A DNA stretch of 53,737 nt, taken from contig CDMY01000534.1 in the NCBI GenBank assembly GCA_001179505.1, positions 1 through 53,737 on the forward strand. The letters run 5' to 3'. Below, piece after piece: positions 22,783 to 34,570 of this stretch. The position numbers were made by a program, and so were the translations under genes. The notes under the pieces are model-generated. The model was not told the origin of the DNA. It worked only from the letters and a program-made list of their open reading frames with translations, and did not search any database. Every line of letters starts with the position of its first letter. Within the stretch, counting starts at the first letter, position 1. The DNA comes from Vitrella brassicaformis. Lineage: Eukaryota; Sar; Vitrellaceae.

Positions 22783-23538
22783 GTCCGGGCAATCGTGACC
22801 TGGCCGTTTCATTCGTTGTAATCGTGATTGGTTGCAATTGTGATTGCGCGGATTTGTTTACTGTCGCATTGATTCATTTCCGTCAGTTCCTTTGATTTGT
22901 CGGTGATATGTACTGCTGTCTGTCTGTCTGTCTGTCTGTCTGTCCTCCAAACGAACGTATGTGTTGGGCTCCCCCGGCTCACTGATCTGTCCTAGTACCT
23001 CACTATGTCTGTCTCATTGTCTTGTGTGTACGAGTACGATTACGGTACGTACATAAATCCATGAACGGAGGCGGTGTGAATATGCAGAGCAGTGCAGCGG
23101 CGTGGCTAATATAGACAGACTGTCGTCAAATAGAGAGCGACTAGACACACACACACATACATACATACATACACACACATCAACGAAGCCCTAGCTAGAC
23201 ATGGCATCCACACAACAGCGCACATAACACAACAGGGGAGCAGCAGGACATAAGAAAAAATGTGTTTTTTATGGCGACGGCGAGCACATAGGCCCACCAA
23301 ACTTAGAAAGGTGAGCGAGGCTTTGTTCCTCCCTCCCTTCCGCCCCTCCCTCTATTTTGGCGTAGCATCCATCCATCCATCCATGTACCATGTATCATGT
23401 ATTCTCACGGCGCTTCACGGCGGCATCTCAGGCCCACCTGACAAATAGAAATACCAACATGGGGATGGATGGGTGTGAGCATGTGTGCTGTGTGAGGCCT
23501 CACGTCACAGGTGCCGGCGACCTCCTTCAATCATCCCG
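22783..23538. other. Spacer with TGTC and CATA microsatellites
   Basis: No gene is supported. A (TGTC)n run lies at 22917-22944, a CA/CATA run at 23144-23180 and a CCAT run near 23369-23383. Confidence 0.6.
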
Positions 23539-23784
23539 TCACCTCCGGGGCCGAACGGGGCGAGGAAATATATAGCACGACGCAGCCAAAGAACAGACAC
23601 TTTTCGGTACCCTCATCTCATGCCGCTCACTCGCTCTCCACTCTCGCGCCAGCATGATGTCTCTCTTGTGAGCCGCAGCGCTCATCTCACTTGAGGGGCT
23701 GCGGAAGCTCCTTGCTGCGGAAGATGTAAAGCAGCCCGGCGTGGCGCAGCACACCAGGCAGAGGAGGGACACGAAGCGCATCAT
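23539..23784 (-). CDS. Small putative secreted protein
   Basis: This 81-residue ORF begins with a convincing signal peptide (MMRFVSLLCLVCCATPGCF) followed by a Ser/Arg-rich stretch. There is no recognisable domain. A GTGAGA donor after the codons for FRSPSS and an acceptor near 23440 would give an even shorter spliced product, so the C-terminus is uncertain. It is divergent from the next gene, 115 bases from its ATG. It may be real because of the leader, but evidence is thin. Confidence 0.3.
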   Translation of the reverse strand: MMRFVSLLCLVCCATPGCFTSSAARSFRSPSSEMSAAAHKRDIMLAREWRASERHEMRVPKSVCSLAASCYIFPRPVRPRR

Positions 23785-23899
23785 GATGGAGAGAGGAACG
23801 TAAGAATTCGAGAGAAAGCAGCCACATACCCCAAGTATTACCCGGTATACGCGCGAAATTACGTTAAACGAAAAACGGTCCTGGGAGAATCAAATCCCT

Positions 23900-25827
23900 A
23901 TGGAGCCAATGATCAAGTCGAGCAGGCTGCCAGTGCTGTCCCCTGTCCTTGCCCTCACACCTCAAGTCAAGCGGACGGCGAGGCTGTCAGGGCGAGGAGT
24001 GAGACGCCCTTCTCTCATCGTGTTTCAGGATGCCCTCCGAGAGCCTCAGGATGAGGAAGACACCGTCCTTGAGAAGGCTGAGGCTCTCCTGTCCCTGTCG
24101 TCCAAGAAGAGAGAAAGACAAGTGAGCGAAGAAACATCATGCAGGAGCAAATCCAGCATATTTGGTCCTCTGTAACACGCCCAGGCGGTCCAGCACATGT
24201 TTTGCAAGCTGTTGGGTGTTACTGAGAAGCACACGGCAACCAGCGAACCTTCACACGTTATTGGAGGGCCAAGCGATGGTCCCAGAGAGGTTCAGATGAT
24301 CAGTGAAGGACACGCAACGACAAAAATTTGGTGCCTTTCTCCACCTCCGGCTGCTCAAGGTTGGTGAGAAGAAGGGGAGACAATCGAATTATCGTCTCTG
24401 TCTGTATAGGTCAAAGCGGATCGCTGCTGAAAACTTGTCGGGTCGTCACTGTGTGGCCTACCGTCTCTCCCAACCGCGCCGAGCCGAGTGCAACTCCACC
24501 TCAGAGTCAGGCACAAGCTGTTCCGACTGACCAAAGAAGGAGACACTCCCTCCCCCAAACTCATGTCGACGCCGCGACAAAGCCGCCAGCAGCCCCCAGG
24601 CGTCAGTCGGTTCCAGTTGTTCGATGGACAAAGGTGCCACCACAACGCAGAGGGCAAGGAGGCACTCCAGCAGTCTCCATCAGACCAAGTGGTTTCGAGA
24701 GTCCAAGCCCCATCACGCCAAGGACTGACTTGGCCCTGGATCTTTCGCCGTCGGCCATTGAGAAGCCAGCCGACATCAGCGAGCACCAATGGCGAAAAGG
24801 GACTCTCACGCCGATATGCGAGGAGCAGTATCTTATTGACGACACGCCGCCAATCTCTGGCCACACCAGCCCTCGGCCTCAAACGCCACCTGTCGTCGGT
24901 GTCGAGGATGTTGCTTCGGTGGTCAGCTTGAGTCGAGACATGGACCGTGACTACTTCACTGCTCCGCCCACCGCGCCCGTCCTTGTCGAACAGAAAACTG
25001 TCAACGAGGACAGCCCTGTCGACCTCAGCCCACGGGGGCCTGACATTACCAGGCTGTCTAAAGCTTGGTCGTCTCCGATTAAACAGCAGACTGAGCTCCC
25101 GAGACACGCATCGAAAGCGGCGGGGGGAGGTAGTCAGAAGATGGAGGTTGCGGGGAAAAGACGGCACGTGGCATTGGTATCGGTGGCTGTACCTACGAGA
25201 GACAAGACCATCAAGCAGCCCATTCGATCTCAACCGAGTGTTCGGAGGTCATCGGCTTCCTTCTCGTCCCCCTCTCCATCCCCCTCTCCACCAGGAAAGC
25301 CGATGAAAAAACAAAAGGATACCCGTCCAAACGTCACGGCACGAATGGACGGGAGAAGCTCGAGCAGTCTGACGATCAAGGCTGATCCACAGCGTCGAAC
25401 CGAGCGCACTATGACCGCATTGGCATCGACACCCGGTCCGCAGCCCGAAAGGCTAAAGGCTGGACCGCTCCCATCCTTCGGTGGCTCTCAAGACAGTGAG
25501 GTGACATCAAGAGATGGATTCTCTCCCCGCTTCCCGGCCCTGAAGAGCGCATCGCATTCTTTACGCCTCATCGCAGGGGCCAAGGTTCTTGTGTCGGTTG
25601 GGGTTGCGCTTCGTCGAGCAGGTACCGATGCTGTCGAAGCGCCAGAGACAGGCACTTTGGCACCCGGCTTTGTGTCAAACACGCGAGATGCTGGCTTGAG
25701 GAGAGGCTGGCCACACCGACGATTGAGCGCAGAGGGGCACTTGTTGGGTCTCTCAAAACATCGTGCTGTTTGTGGCAAGGACGAAGCAGGGGACATTTTG
25801 CGTGGCCACGCTGTTTTGTCATCGTGA
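23900..25827 (+). CDS. Disordered Ser/Pro-rich protein of unknown function
   Basis: Three exons join in phase: 23900-24121, 24185-24359 and 24410-25827, giving about 604 residues. The first two encode a short helical region (DTVLEKAEALLSLSSKKRER, then AVQHMFCKLLGVTEKH). The rest is low in hydrophobics and full of SP/TP dipeptides and basic clusters, such as SFSSPSPSPSPPGKPMKKQK and FESPSPITPRTDL. These are candidate sites for proline-directed kinases. No enzyme motif is visible; a cytoskeletal or nuclear scaffold is possible but only a guess. It ends tail-to-tail with the Crinkler/RHS-like gene. Confidence 0.65.
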
Positions 25828-26554
25828 TGAATATGTGAATGTTTTGTGAGCGTGTTGAAACGTTTCATACTCAACGAGGAAAGAATATGGATACGGAAGA
25901 TAGGTCGAAGAATCCTGGTATACCGAGCACAGTATTTGGTACGCTGTACCCGTAGCATTCGAGGTTGGGGAGACATCATCTCATCTCGCCGAAAGCGAAG
26001 CGCATCGCTCACCCATGAATCACTCATATGAGCTGACCTGCCGCCTCGATCAATCTTGGCTAGTCGTACATCACTCAGTGCCAATTTTCCGCTCACTTTG
26101 TAATCGGTCATTTATTGTATGTGCGATTCTTCTCCCTCTGTACTTCCCTCTCTACTTACACAAGACGAGTCTGCGCTTCTTTTTGTGTGTGTGGGTCTTC
26201 GTGTCTTTGTGTCTGTATATCCGAGTGAAGCCCTCAGGTGGCCGCGGGACATTGGTATCAAGAGCAGACCCGAGCGTCATGTTAATTTTTACTGTTTTCA
26301 GCAACACGGATAAATACTAAAAAAGTCAGTGAAAAAACTGTCGTCCAGCAATCACATTTTCTTCGTCATCGACGGAAAAAGGACGGAGAACGACATACTA
26401 AACCCGGCACCGAGAAGGAGAAGTGAGTCAGACGCATTCACCGAAGTCACTTCTCGTTCTCGAAATAAGAGCGCGTGATCCACGATAAGATGCCCGCTCT
26501 TGCCCCCTTCTTGAGGGCAGCAGGACGACCCTGACAGCGAACACAAGAACTCAT
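25828..26554. other. Tail-to-tail spacer
   Basis: This lies between the stop codons of two convergent genes and must contain both 3' ends. I see no gene, repeat or RNA in it. Confidence 0.5.
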
Positions 26555-26899
26555 TCAATCAATCGTCAACCCTGTATATGATAAACATACCATGTATTCG
26601 GAAAGTTCCTCCATGGCTCGCTCGGTGGGCAGCTCGAAAACGTACTCCTCGAATTTGTCCTTGTCTGGAAGGAATTCGCCTAGCTTGTCCTTCGGCCATT
26701 TTGGGCGGATCTCCTCGCCCTGAGGGATGCACCAAACGATCACAAATGGCGTCTTGCTGAACTTCATCGCTTTGCCGCATCTGAGTCTGCGAATCAAGTC
26801 CTCGTTGAACCCACTGGCCTCGTGGTTGGTGTCGGTTGTTGCCCGGAAGAGGTACACCGTATCGCCCTCCACGTAGCTGACCACACACACACACACAAG

Positions 26900-26943
<44 letters not shown>

Positions 26944-28844
26944 TGTGTGCATGGGTGATCGGCTATCTCGCACGACAGCAATGCAGTTATGGAACCGTAC
27001 AGCGAATCGATGTCCTTCTCAGAAGAGGGCACCCAGAATCCCTCCTCGTAGACGTTGTCGTACGTCTTCGCGTCGTTGCCCAAGAACACACGGGCCTCCC
27101 TCTTCGGCAGTTTGCTGCCCTCGAGTGTCAGCGTCCGCAGGAAGTGCGGCTTCTGAGTGCTTTCTTGACCTTCGTACATCCTCTCTGCCCGAGGGATGTT
27201 TCTGACGCGCTCCTGGTGCTTCTTGATTGGCTCGAGAGAGATCGGGTTTCTGGTGCAGGCCAGAAAGACGTTGACGAGACTCTCGAAGATCTTGCCTTTC
27301 TGTTGGCCTCCTGGTGTAGGGTCTTCGACAAAATCCAACTCGGACCTCAATTGTCCCTTAGACAGCGTCAAGGCCCACTGCATGCCGATGAAGCTCGACC
27401 GCCAGACGATCTTGGCATCGCTATAGCTGTAGTCGTCTCTTGAGCAATCGAGAGAGAGGAGCGCGCTCGCGGGGATGTCATCAGCTGGGATGCCTCTCGG
27501 ACCTTCTCCTGTCCATCGCCGTATATCGTTCAACTTGAGGCCCTGGAGGGCTCGACTGGCAGCAGTCCGGAGCTCTGGCAGCGGGTTGACGCCCTTCAGC
27601 AGCGGCAAGTAGTCACGAACGATGCCTCCCGCGTACATCCGAATCTGATCACATCATTATAACACACATCCATGAGCCATCATAACATCGCCAACAGGTT
27701 GGATGTGTGTTACGACCTCGTCGAGCTCGTCGGACTGATCAAGCCCTGTGGTGCCCTTGCTGCTCTCGAGCAGTGCATCGATCTCGCCGGAAGTCCAGAT
27801 AGGCATCACCAGGTCCACTGACGCGTACTTCTTGTATTCGTTGTAGTTGCTGGAAGGGAAGGAGAAAAATGAAATGATTCGGACATGCAGCACCCAGCTG
27901 CCTACTCCTTGCGACTCGATGCAGCCAACAGCGCCGGGCCCTTCCAAAAACGGAAGTCTTTCCCCTGAGATGGCCAGAGAAATCACAAAGTAATCACCCT
28001 TTTCGCGGATGAGACTTTCTCAGAGAAGGTCTCACCTCCCAGCCGTCGAGGAGCAGCCAGTTGCGCCTGCCCCTCTCGAGGCTGAAGATGACCTCATCAC
28101 GCTTTGCCGATGGGACACTCTCAGCCCGGAAGGTCTCACCAGGACCAGCAGTTAACTCTATGATCCGTGAATAGAGCCTCGACGTGTTGTCCTCGTATAC
28201 GATAGTCCAGCCGTCCTCCTCGTTCGTCTTGTGCTCAAGGTCCTTCTTCAGCTTGTGCTTGAGGCATGCCAAGAAGAAAAGAAGAAAATAGGACTTTCCT
28301 ACATGCGACACACACACGATGCCAACGAAACACAGGCATCATCTCCTGTCCAACTTACCGACTCCAGGTGAGCCCCTCAGGAGAGCTTGAAGGCCAGGCA
28401 CATCCAGGGGACGCTTGTCGGCGATGTCCATGATGATCCGCGCGATGTCGACGTAGGCCTTGTGAACGATGAGTGTCCTTCCGGGCGCCACAGTGATTTC
28501 GGTGCCGACCAGGTGTTCTTTGTCAAGATCTTGCGGCTCGACCTCTTCCCAGAATCTCTCGAGCTGTTCTCCTGTCAACCGCCATATATCCCTCATGGGA
28601 TCTTTGCGCTCTGGTCCTCTTTCAGACACATGCAGCTGAAGGAACAAAACAAAAACACTGGTTTCGGAGAAGCTACACAACTGAATTCAAGCACACATAC
28701 CTGTGTCTGATGGGCGTGGTGGTGAGCTGGAGTGCCCACCGGCACTTCTGCGGGCATGAGGAAGGCAGCGGGAGCTGGAGCAGGAGGCGCGTGGCGCTTC
28801 CCATGAACCACGACAACGAAGAAGCAAAACGCTACCTTTGCCAT
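26555..28844 (-). CDS. Crinkler/RHS-like P-loop ATPase with signal peptide
   Basis: Crinkler and retrotransposon-hot-spot (RHS) proteins share a STAND/AAA-like ATPase head and are known as effectors or selfish-element products. The ATG at 28844 opens a hydrophobic leader (MAKVAFCFFVVVVHG) and a Pro/Ala/His-rich linker. Later exons encode MRDIWRLTGEQLERFWEE and a Walker A loop split by an intron (GSPGVGKSYFLLFFLACL). Then come a likely Walker B strand (RNWLLLDGWE) and a sensor-like region (YASVDLVMPIWTSGEIDAL). The C-terminal half (from about 27638, IRMYAGGIVRDYLPLLKG) has no nuclease motif that I can identify and ends ELSEYMVCLSYTGLTID. A CA/GA microsatellite (26881-26940) fills its last intron. 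The family call rests on layout and motif recall. Confidence 0.65.
26881..26940. repeat. (CA)n(GA)n microsatellite in an intron
   Basis: An almost pure CA run turns into a GA run. On the coding strand it forms the pyrimidine/TG-rich stretch just upstream of the acceptor of the last intron. Confidence 0.95.
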
Positions 28845-29926
28845 CGAGCATCCATTTCACGACCCCCCCAAAAGCACCAGTCGGGGGAGTGCTCTAGACT
28901 ACTTTTTTTCCGCGTACGATCGGTGCTTCCGGGGTTGCCAATCGACAGTTCGCCGAAGAAGACAACACAGACACACGAAAAGACGCCAGAAAAGCGCATG
29001 CAGCCCCCACTCCCCCTTCAAATCAGTCCGACGTGCGGAAGAGAGGGAGAGAGAGCAGCGTCGGAGGCCTCGTAAAGGGCCCTCACGCACACGGCGAACA
29101 GAGCTCGGGTGAGAAACACACAGCATGGCGATATAAAGCAGACTTACCTCGTCATTCTTGACGTGTATGTGTGCCAGATCAGTAGCCAGAGAGCGTTGGA
29201 GGTGAGAGGACAGTCAGCCTCTCGAGTAGCCAGAGCAGCGTCAGAGGTGAGAGGACATTCAGTTTGTGGTGTATCACCCAGGTATTACCTGTGATCGTTA
29301 CGGTATTACTCTTTTCTGGTGGCGTAGGTTTCGTACGGACGTTCGGTCGGTCACTGCCCAAGGTGCGAGACGGTGTGTTTCATATGAGACAGACGTTCCA
29401 AGACGAACATGTAGAAGAGAACACAGACAACACCATGACAAACATGTACGAAAACACGTAAGGACACGCAACAGAAACCATCGATTGTCAACAGGCCAAG
29501 ACACCGAGGCGTCTGGACATGCACATCGTATCAAATCACACGCAAAAAGGTGAGAACAGTCCTGGCGATCAATAGAGAGACACATACAGCACTGGCACGG
29601 ATGCAGACAGAGCATGAGCATTGCAACACGACAGAACGACAAGCAGGACAGCTAATAGTAAGCCAATAAATATACACATGCACTGCACACATATACACAA
29701 AAAAAGGACGGTGAGGCTTACTAAAACGGGCAGACCTCTGAGTCGAACACAGCGAGGACTTGATGAGCGGGCAGTCTCTCTATCAGGGCCTCGACATTTG
29801 ATCCTGACACCTTCCTCGGCCCACACACAAACGCCACATACACACACACACACACACACACACATCCACCCAAACCTCCCACACAGCGACGCCTCTCTCT
29901 CTCTCTTCTGTGTGCAGAGTTCAGCG
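28845..29926. other. Spacer with a short tandem duplication
   Basis: No complete gene is visible. A unit of about 42 bases built on AGTAGCCAGAG and GAGGTGAGAGGACA is repeated at 29181-29262. A (CA)n run lies at 29839-29864. Earlier exons of the gene that ends at 30087 probably lie here but could not be fixed. Confidence 0.5.
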
Positions 29927-30087
29927 ACGCCATCGATGCAAACGACAAGGACGCCGTCCAACTGTGGGCTGCTCTCGCCAAGGCCGATGGCCAGTCGGTT
30001 CTGGGCAAGCTCCTCAAGAGCGTGGCCCCCAACAAACTCGACATCAAGAAGGCCAAGGACATCAAGAAGAAGATGGACAAGAAGTGA
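29927..30087 (+). CDS. Last exon of a small Lys-rich protein
   Basis: After a pyrimidine-rich acceptor (TGTGTGCAG) an open frame encodes EFSDAIDANDKDAVQLWAAL, then a basic helical tail ending DIKKKMDKK and a TGA at 30085-30087. Composition and the strong acceptor indicate a real terminal exon, with one base carried over from the previous exon. I could not find a first exon with an ATG and matching phase. The function is unknown. The Ala/Asp/Lys-rich helices suggest a short soluble helical protein. Confidence 0.5.
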
Positions 30088-30420
30088 TTCCACACACACA
30101 CACACACACACATATCTCCTCATCGGTCATTTTGTGTTGACGCCCTGGCTTGCCATCGTTTTAGTCTGCACCTCCCGGCCGAACCACACCTGCTCTGCCT
30201 CTTCATGCTTGCTCGTGCTGCGCTGCGCTGCGCTGTGCCGTGCTGTGCTCTGCTGTGCTGTGCTGTCTGCTCGTCCTCGTGCCTGCTTCATGCTGCGTAT
30301 TGGTCACCCTACACCACACACACACAGACACACAGACACACAGAATTGCATGATCTGTGATGTGCCGTGCCTTCTCTTTAATCAAGCCACTCACTCACCT
30401 TCATGCTGTTCCATGATGGG

Positions 30421-30983
30421 ATGCTTCATGTATGGACACACCTCCCCATTCTCCTTCAACAGCGCTGTCACCTGTGGGGGTCGTGCATCGCGCTCAGCTC
30501 GGTGGGCGCCTTACTTGTCGCAGCAGCGGTTTCAGGAAGCACCCTAGGCGGCCTGACGGCCAAGTCCTTTTTCGGTCTGTTCCAACATGAAAACACGCAC
30601 CCTAACATGCAAGACAGACACGCAACACGCAGCACGCGGAGCGCGGGACCTTTTCTGTAGCTGATTCCGTTGCGGTTCTGCTCGGACACGTCAAGACGTC
30701 ATTTGCCGTCCCGTTGCGTGTGCTCCAGCAGATCTCGAGGTGGCTCTTCCGATCTCAAGCACGCTCCCAACCATCATTCACGAGACAGTCAGAGTCAGCG
30801 CATCTGTGAGTAAAGCCAATGGGCGCGGTGAGCGCTTCTACGGAAGGGAATCTCTCCCAACCAACCTCACTGACTCGCCTTGCTTCAGTGTGTCAAGCTG
30901 AATAGCTTCGAAGCGAACAGGAAAAAACGGCTAGCAGCAAACCCTGATCGCAGCAAAAACGTCTATGCATTCTTGTGCATTTA
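30421..30983 (+). CDS. Possible upstream exons with a hydrophobic segment
   Basis: An open stretch at about 30471-30574 encodes GSCIALSSVGALLVAAAVSG and then TAKSFFG. A phase-matched junction leads to ADLEVALPISSTLPTIIHET at 30728-30808, and another joins CVKLNSFEANRKKR at 30889. The last frame runs open into the gene starting at 31039. These are either 5' exons of that gene or a separate short gene. The only nearby ATG in frame is at 30421. Confidence 0.35.
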
Positions 30984-31038
30984 CACGGCCGTTATGTTTT
31001 TGACAACAAAAGAGGCGGGGGAAGGCTTCGCGGGCACG

Positions 31039-33528
31039 ATGACGGGGATGGAGGGGCTGCACAGGCGATTATTGACACATTTCCTACCCCTCTGCAGCGT
31101 GTTCGTGACAACCATTGCACAACCTGCCAACAGCAGCCCCTCCATCCTCTGCGGAGAGACCACCTCACCACTCTGTCCCCTCGCCAGTGCCCACGCGGCC
31201 GTCCACACTGCTGTGCATGCTGCTCTCGCGCCAGTCGTTGCTGAAGCGCTGCCCGACAACCCCCACGGCGTGCTCCGACGGCCATTGAAGGGGTCACGGA
31301 GGCCGTCTTTCGTCAGCTGCGGGGGTTCGATGTCGCCGAGTCCCTTCCGTATGTCATTGAGATGGCGGGGCCGAGCGTCAGCATCGTCGCCGGGAGCTCG
31401 CCTGAGGCCCTCCTGTTCACAATCGACACGACAGTCATCCTCGAAGACGGCCTCATCTCTCTCAACACGACCACCAGCAAAAGCAGTGCCGACATGGACA
31501 CAGCCGATTTCGGCGTCATGGTGGCCGAGATGGACACGGAGCATCCGCAAATCGGCGTCAGTCAGGACGGCACGAACGTGGCGCTTGCCCTTCCTAGGCG
31601 GCACGGGAACAGCACAGAGGGCTCAACAAACGACCAGCCGGGAATGCTCAAGTCCCTCAGCGCCTACCAAGACGCCATCGATGCGCAGCAACGAGCAACG
31701 GTGGAGAGGCGGGAGCTGCAGCGTCACAAGCGCCGTGGGCAGACGCAGGCCTTCCTGCCTTCCGCCCTCACTGACCCCGTCATTCCCGCATCGCTGGACG
31801 CCGGCAAGCTTGTCAAGCCTCCCATCACCGAGGCGCCCACTCAGGAGAAGGTGCCCAATCTGCTGGTCCCCACTGTCGTGCCGGGCCAGGAGGGTGTGTT
31901 GCCGCGATTTGATGAACTCTACGATGCCGTGCCCAACACCAATTGTGAGCCTTGCCAAACACATGAATCACGGGTCGACCATCATTTCCCGTGCGCCATT
32001 TGATACCTGTATCAATGAACACATGATCTCACTTGCGTGTGCGTGTTGTGACAGTGGGTGACGCGTTGAGGGCAATTGGTATCCCAATCACACAGCGATA
32101 CGTCAACAGCACTGTCGGGCAAGTGCAGAAAGCTATTGGTGACATTGTCAACACAATCGAGGTCAGTCCCTCCCCACACAGATGGAAGGCAAAGAAACGA
32201 CTGTTTGTTCTCTCTTGCAAACAACGTTTGCGTCTTTTGGCCCGTCTCAGGAATTTGCCACTGCCTACCTGACTGAGGAGAACCTTGATCGACTGGAGCT
32301 GGAGCCGATTGTGAGTGGGATTGAGCGGGCAACGGTTGCTTTGTCGCCTCTTTATCAAGTCAATGACACGGACCCAATATGGACGTTTGCAAAGTCCATC
32401 ACCGAGAACGTCTGGCAGGCCTCAGAGCTGGTCGATCGCCAAGAGGCCCAGCGGCTGGTGGACGACGAAGTGCAGAACCGCCTGACCGATGCAATCGCGT
32501 AAGGCATGGACCCATGTGGGTCCGTAGTGGAGCAATAGCTGAGTCCACCGGCTGTGGTGTGCAGGTGCGCGATTATCGGCAACTCCAACTCCGAGAAATG
32601 TCCTGTGGACACGGCATTTCCCGTGTTTGGCGAGCCGAGCGCCACCACGCCCACACCTGGCGGAGTCCTCAACTCATTCGGATTCTTTCGTAAGCCGCTG
32701 ACGACCGAAGGACACCGTCCGACACAAGTGGATATGCGCGTGTGTCAAGAGTACATTGAGGTTAGCGGTTTTGTGCCCCTTTGCCAGCCCGTCAACTTTG
32801 GCGGTGGGGTGGGCTGCATTGTTGGTCGATCGCTCGAGCCCGAGCAGTTCGATGGCCTCTACACATTTGACGTGCTGGATGAGGCCGGCTTCCCGATCTA
32901 TGCCAAGGGTTTGGCTTTTACTGGCGAGATAGTCGACTTTCCGGCCGACCAGTCCGCAAACAGTCTGCTACTGTCGCGCACGCCTGGCGAGGTCGGGTCC
33001 AACGCCTTCCTTCCTGAGTTTGGCACATTTGGTCAGCTTTGGTCATGATTGTGACTGATAGTCTTATAGTCGCGCTTAATGGAATACTGATGTTTTGAAT
33101 TATCTCCTGTCCACATACACCAATCATCACATCTCATGCAGGTACCATCACAGTCAACGTCGACGACTTCTCGGTACGCTCGGGGCGGGTGGCTGTGTCC
33201 AGCGATGCGAGCCTTTCTCCATGTGTGTGCGCAGCAAATAGGTTTGGGTCAGCGTCCGCCGTTCGCATCGACGACAGCGCGGGAGGGCGAGAGCATCGCT
33301 CCCATAACGTGTGACGCCGTGGACCCGTTTGGTGGAGATGGCTTTCCTTTGTGCCTCTCCGGCGGCACGTGGATCCTTGGCCGTGCCGGCTCCGGCACCT
33401 GCACAGGGCTGCTTGTCCAGGGCGGCGCATCATGCATCTTCGGGTTGCCCAGCCCGCAGACGGAGGAAGTGTCCATTACACCGGTCGATTGCCCGGAAGG
33501 ATTGCCCTCCCCATACCCAAGACCATAA
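31039..33528 (+). CDS. Large secreted protein of unknown function
   Basis: The ATG at 31039 opens a signal peptide-like leader (RRLLTHFLPLCSVFVTTIA) and a Cys-containing stretch, then an amphipathic segment (AAVHTAVHAALAPVVAEA). At a run of five C's (31260-31264) the frame must shift by one to reach the long open region from EGVTEAVFRQLRGF, so one base is missing or misread. Later exons follow in phase: to 31943, 32055-32160, 32251-32499, 32565-33031, 33142-33174 and 33236-33528. The C-terminal part has paired cysteines, for example in CEKCPV-like and VPLCQPVNFGGGVGCIVG stretches, suggesting disulfides. I recognise no family. The upstream exons at 30421-30983 may belong to it. Confidence 0.55.
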
Positions 33529-34570
33529 ACCAAGAGATTAGAAAATCGATGGATGGTATGAATGAATGCATGCGTGTGTTCCTGTTCATGATGGCCGAGT
33601 GGGGGTTTCGTGGGTTTTGTAGTTAGGCCACTGTGCTCTGCTTGATGCTTCCATGTGTGCGCGTGGATCTCTAAGGCACTGATACACGCCTACTCATGGG
33701 TCTGTATGTGTGTCTGGCGCCAACTTGATGTCCTCTCTCATTGGTGGTCTGTCCGGTCATGTCATCCTCGTGTGTGTGCGCGTTGTGACAGTGTGTGTGT
33801 CCGTCGTTTGCCGGCCGTTCTGGTGGTAGAATTTGCGGATGCACAGCCAGCCATTTCCCTCTCTCTCTCGCGCACTCTGTCTCACTCTGTCTCTGTCCAT
33901 CTGGGTGGCAGATGCAGTTAGGAGGGAGGCATGTCGAGAGCTTTGTACATGACTGTTTTCAAGCGGGTTTCTCTCTGTCTGCTGTCGCTGTCATGATGAG
34001 TGTGGTCGGCGGCGCAGGCATGGTGCTGGTACAGAAGCTTTGTTGCACGATTGGGTGGAAAGGTGTTTTTTCATCCGATCGTGTGGTTTGTGGTCCTGTC
34101 TTGAATGCGCACAGGTGTCTCACCTGATAAATGAATGATGGGCTTGTGTGCTACAAGCGATCATCAGCTGTGACTCGACAGCGTCGCAAGAGCGTGTGAC
34201 TGCTCAGACACATGATGTTGATATCCATCACATGTGAATGTGTGATGCCTCATGCACAGCAATGCATCAGTCAGTGAGGGTGGAAATCTAAACCTAACCG
34301 CTGTTGAGGAAACGATGCGTCGGCCCGCAGATGGATAACCTCGGCTATAGCCTGATTGGTTTCTCAACAACCGCTAACCCTACGTTGGGGCGATGCACGA
34401 CCCCCCGCTGAACGTGCGTGACCGGCATTTGTACAGCTGGTCTCTATGCTCCTTCGTTTCGTCGTGTCACCGCATCTTGCAACTTGTCTTGCAAAACTAA
34501 TACCTCTAGTGCATGGTGTACCGCCAAGAGGCGACCGTTAACGCACGAACTTTGCGTGCAGCACTCGAGA
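33529..34570. other. Spacer, low-complexity
   Basis: TG-rich and TCTC-rich sequence (for example 33860-33895) with no supportable gene. Near 34290-34380 the motifs CTAAACCTAACC and CGCTAACCC flank a weak inverted repeat; I attach no function to it. Confidence 0.45.

Noticed and set aside
24355-25233. 292-residue minus-strand ORF
   Set aside because: It is the antisense shadow of the Ser/Pro-rich gene, which has phase-consistent exons and ends beyond it.
34280-34390. CTAAACC/CTAACCC motifs resembling telomeric repeats
   Set aside because: Only isolated single units occur, without a tandem array.
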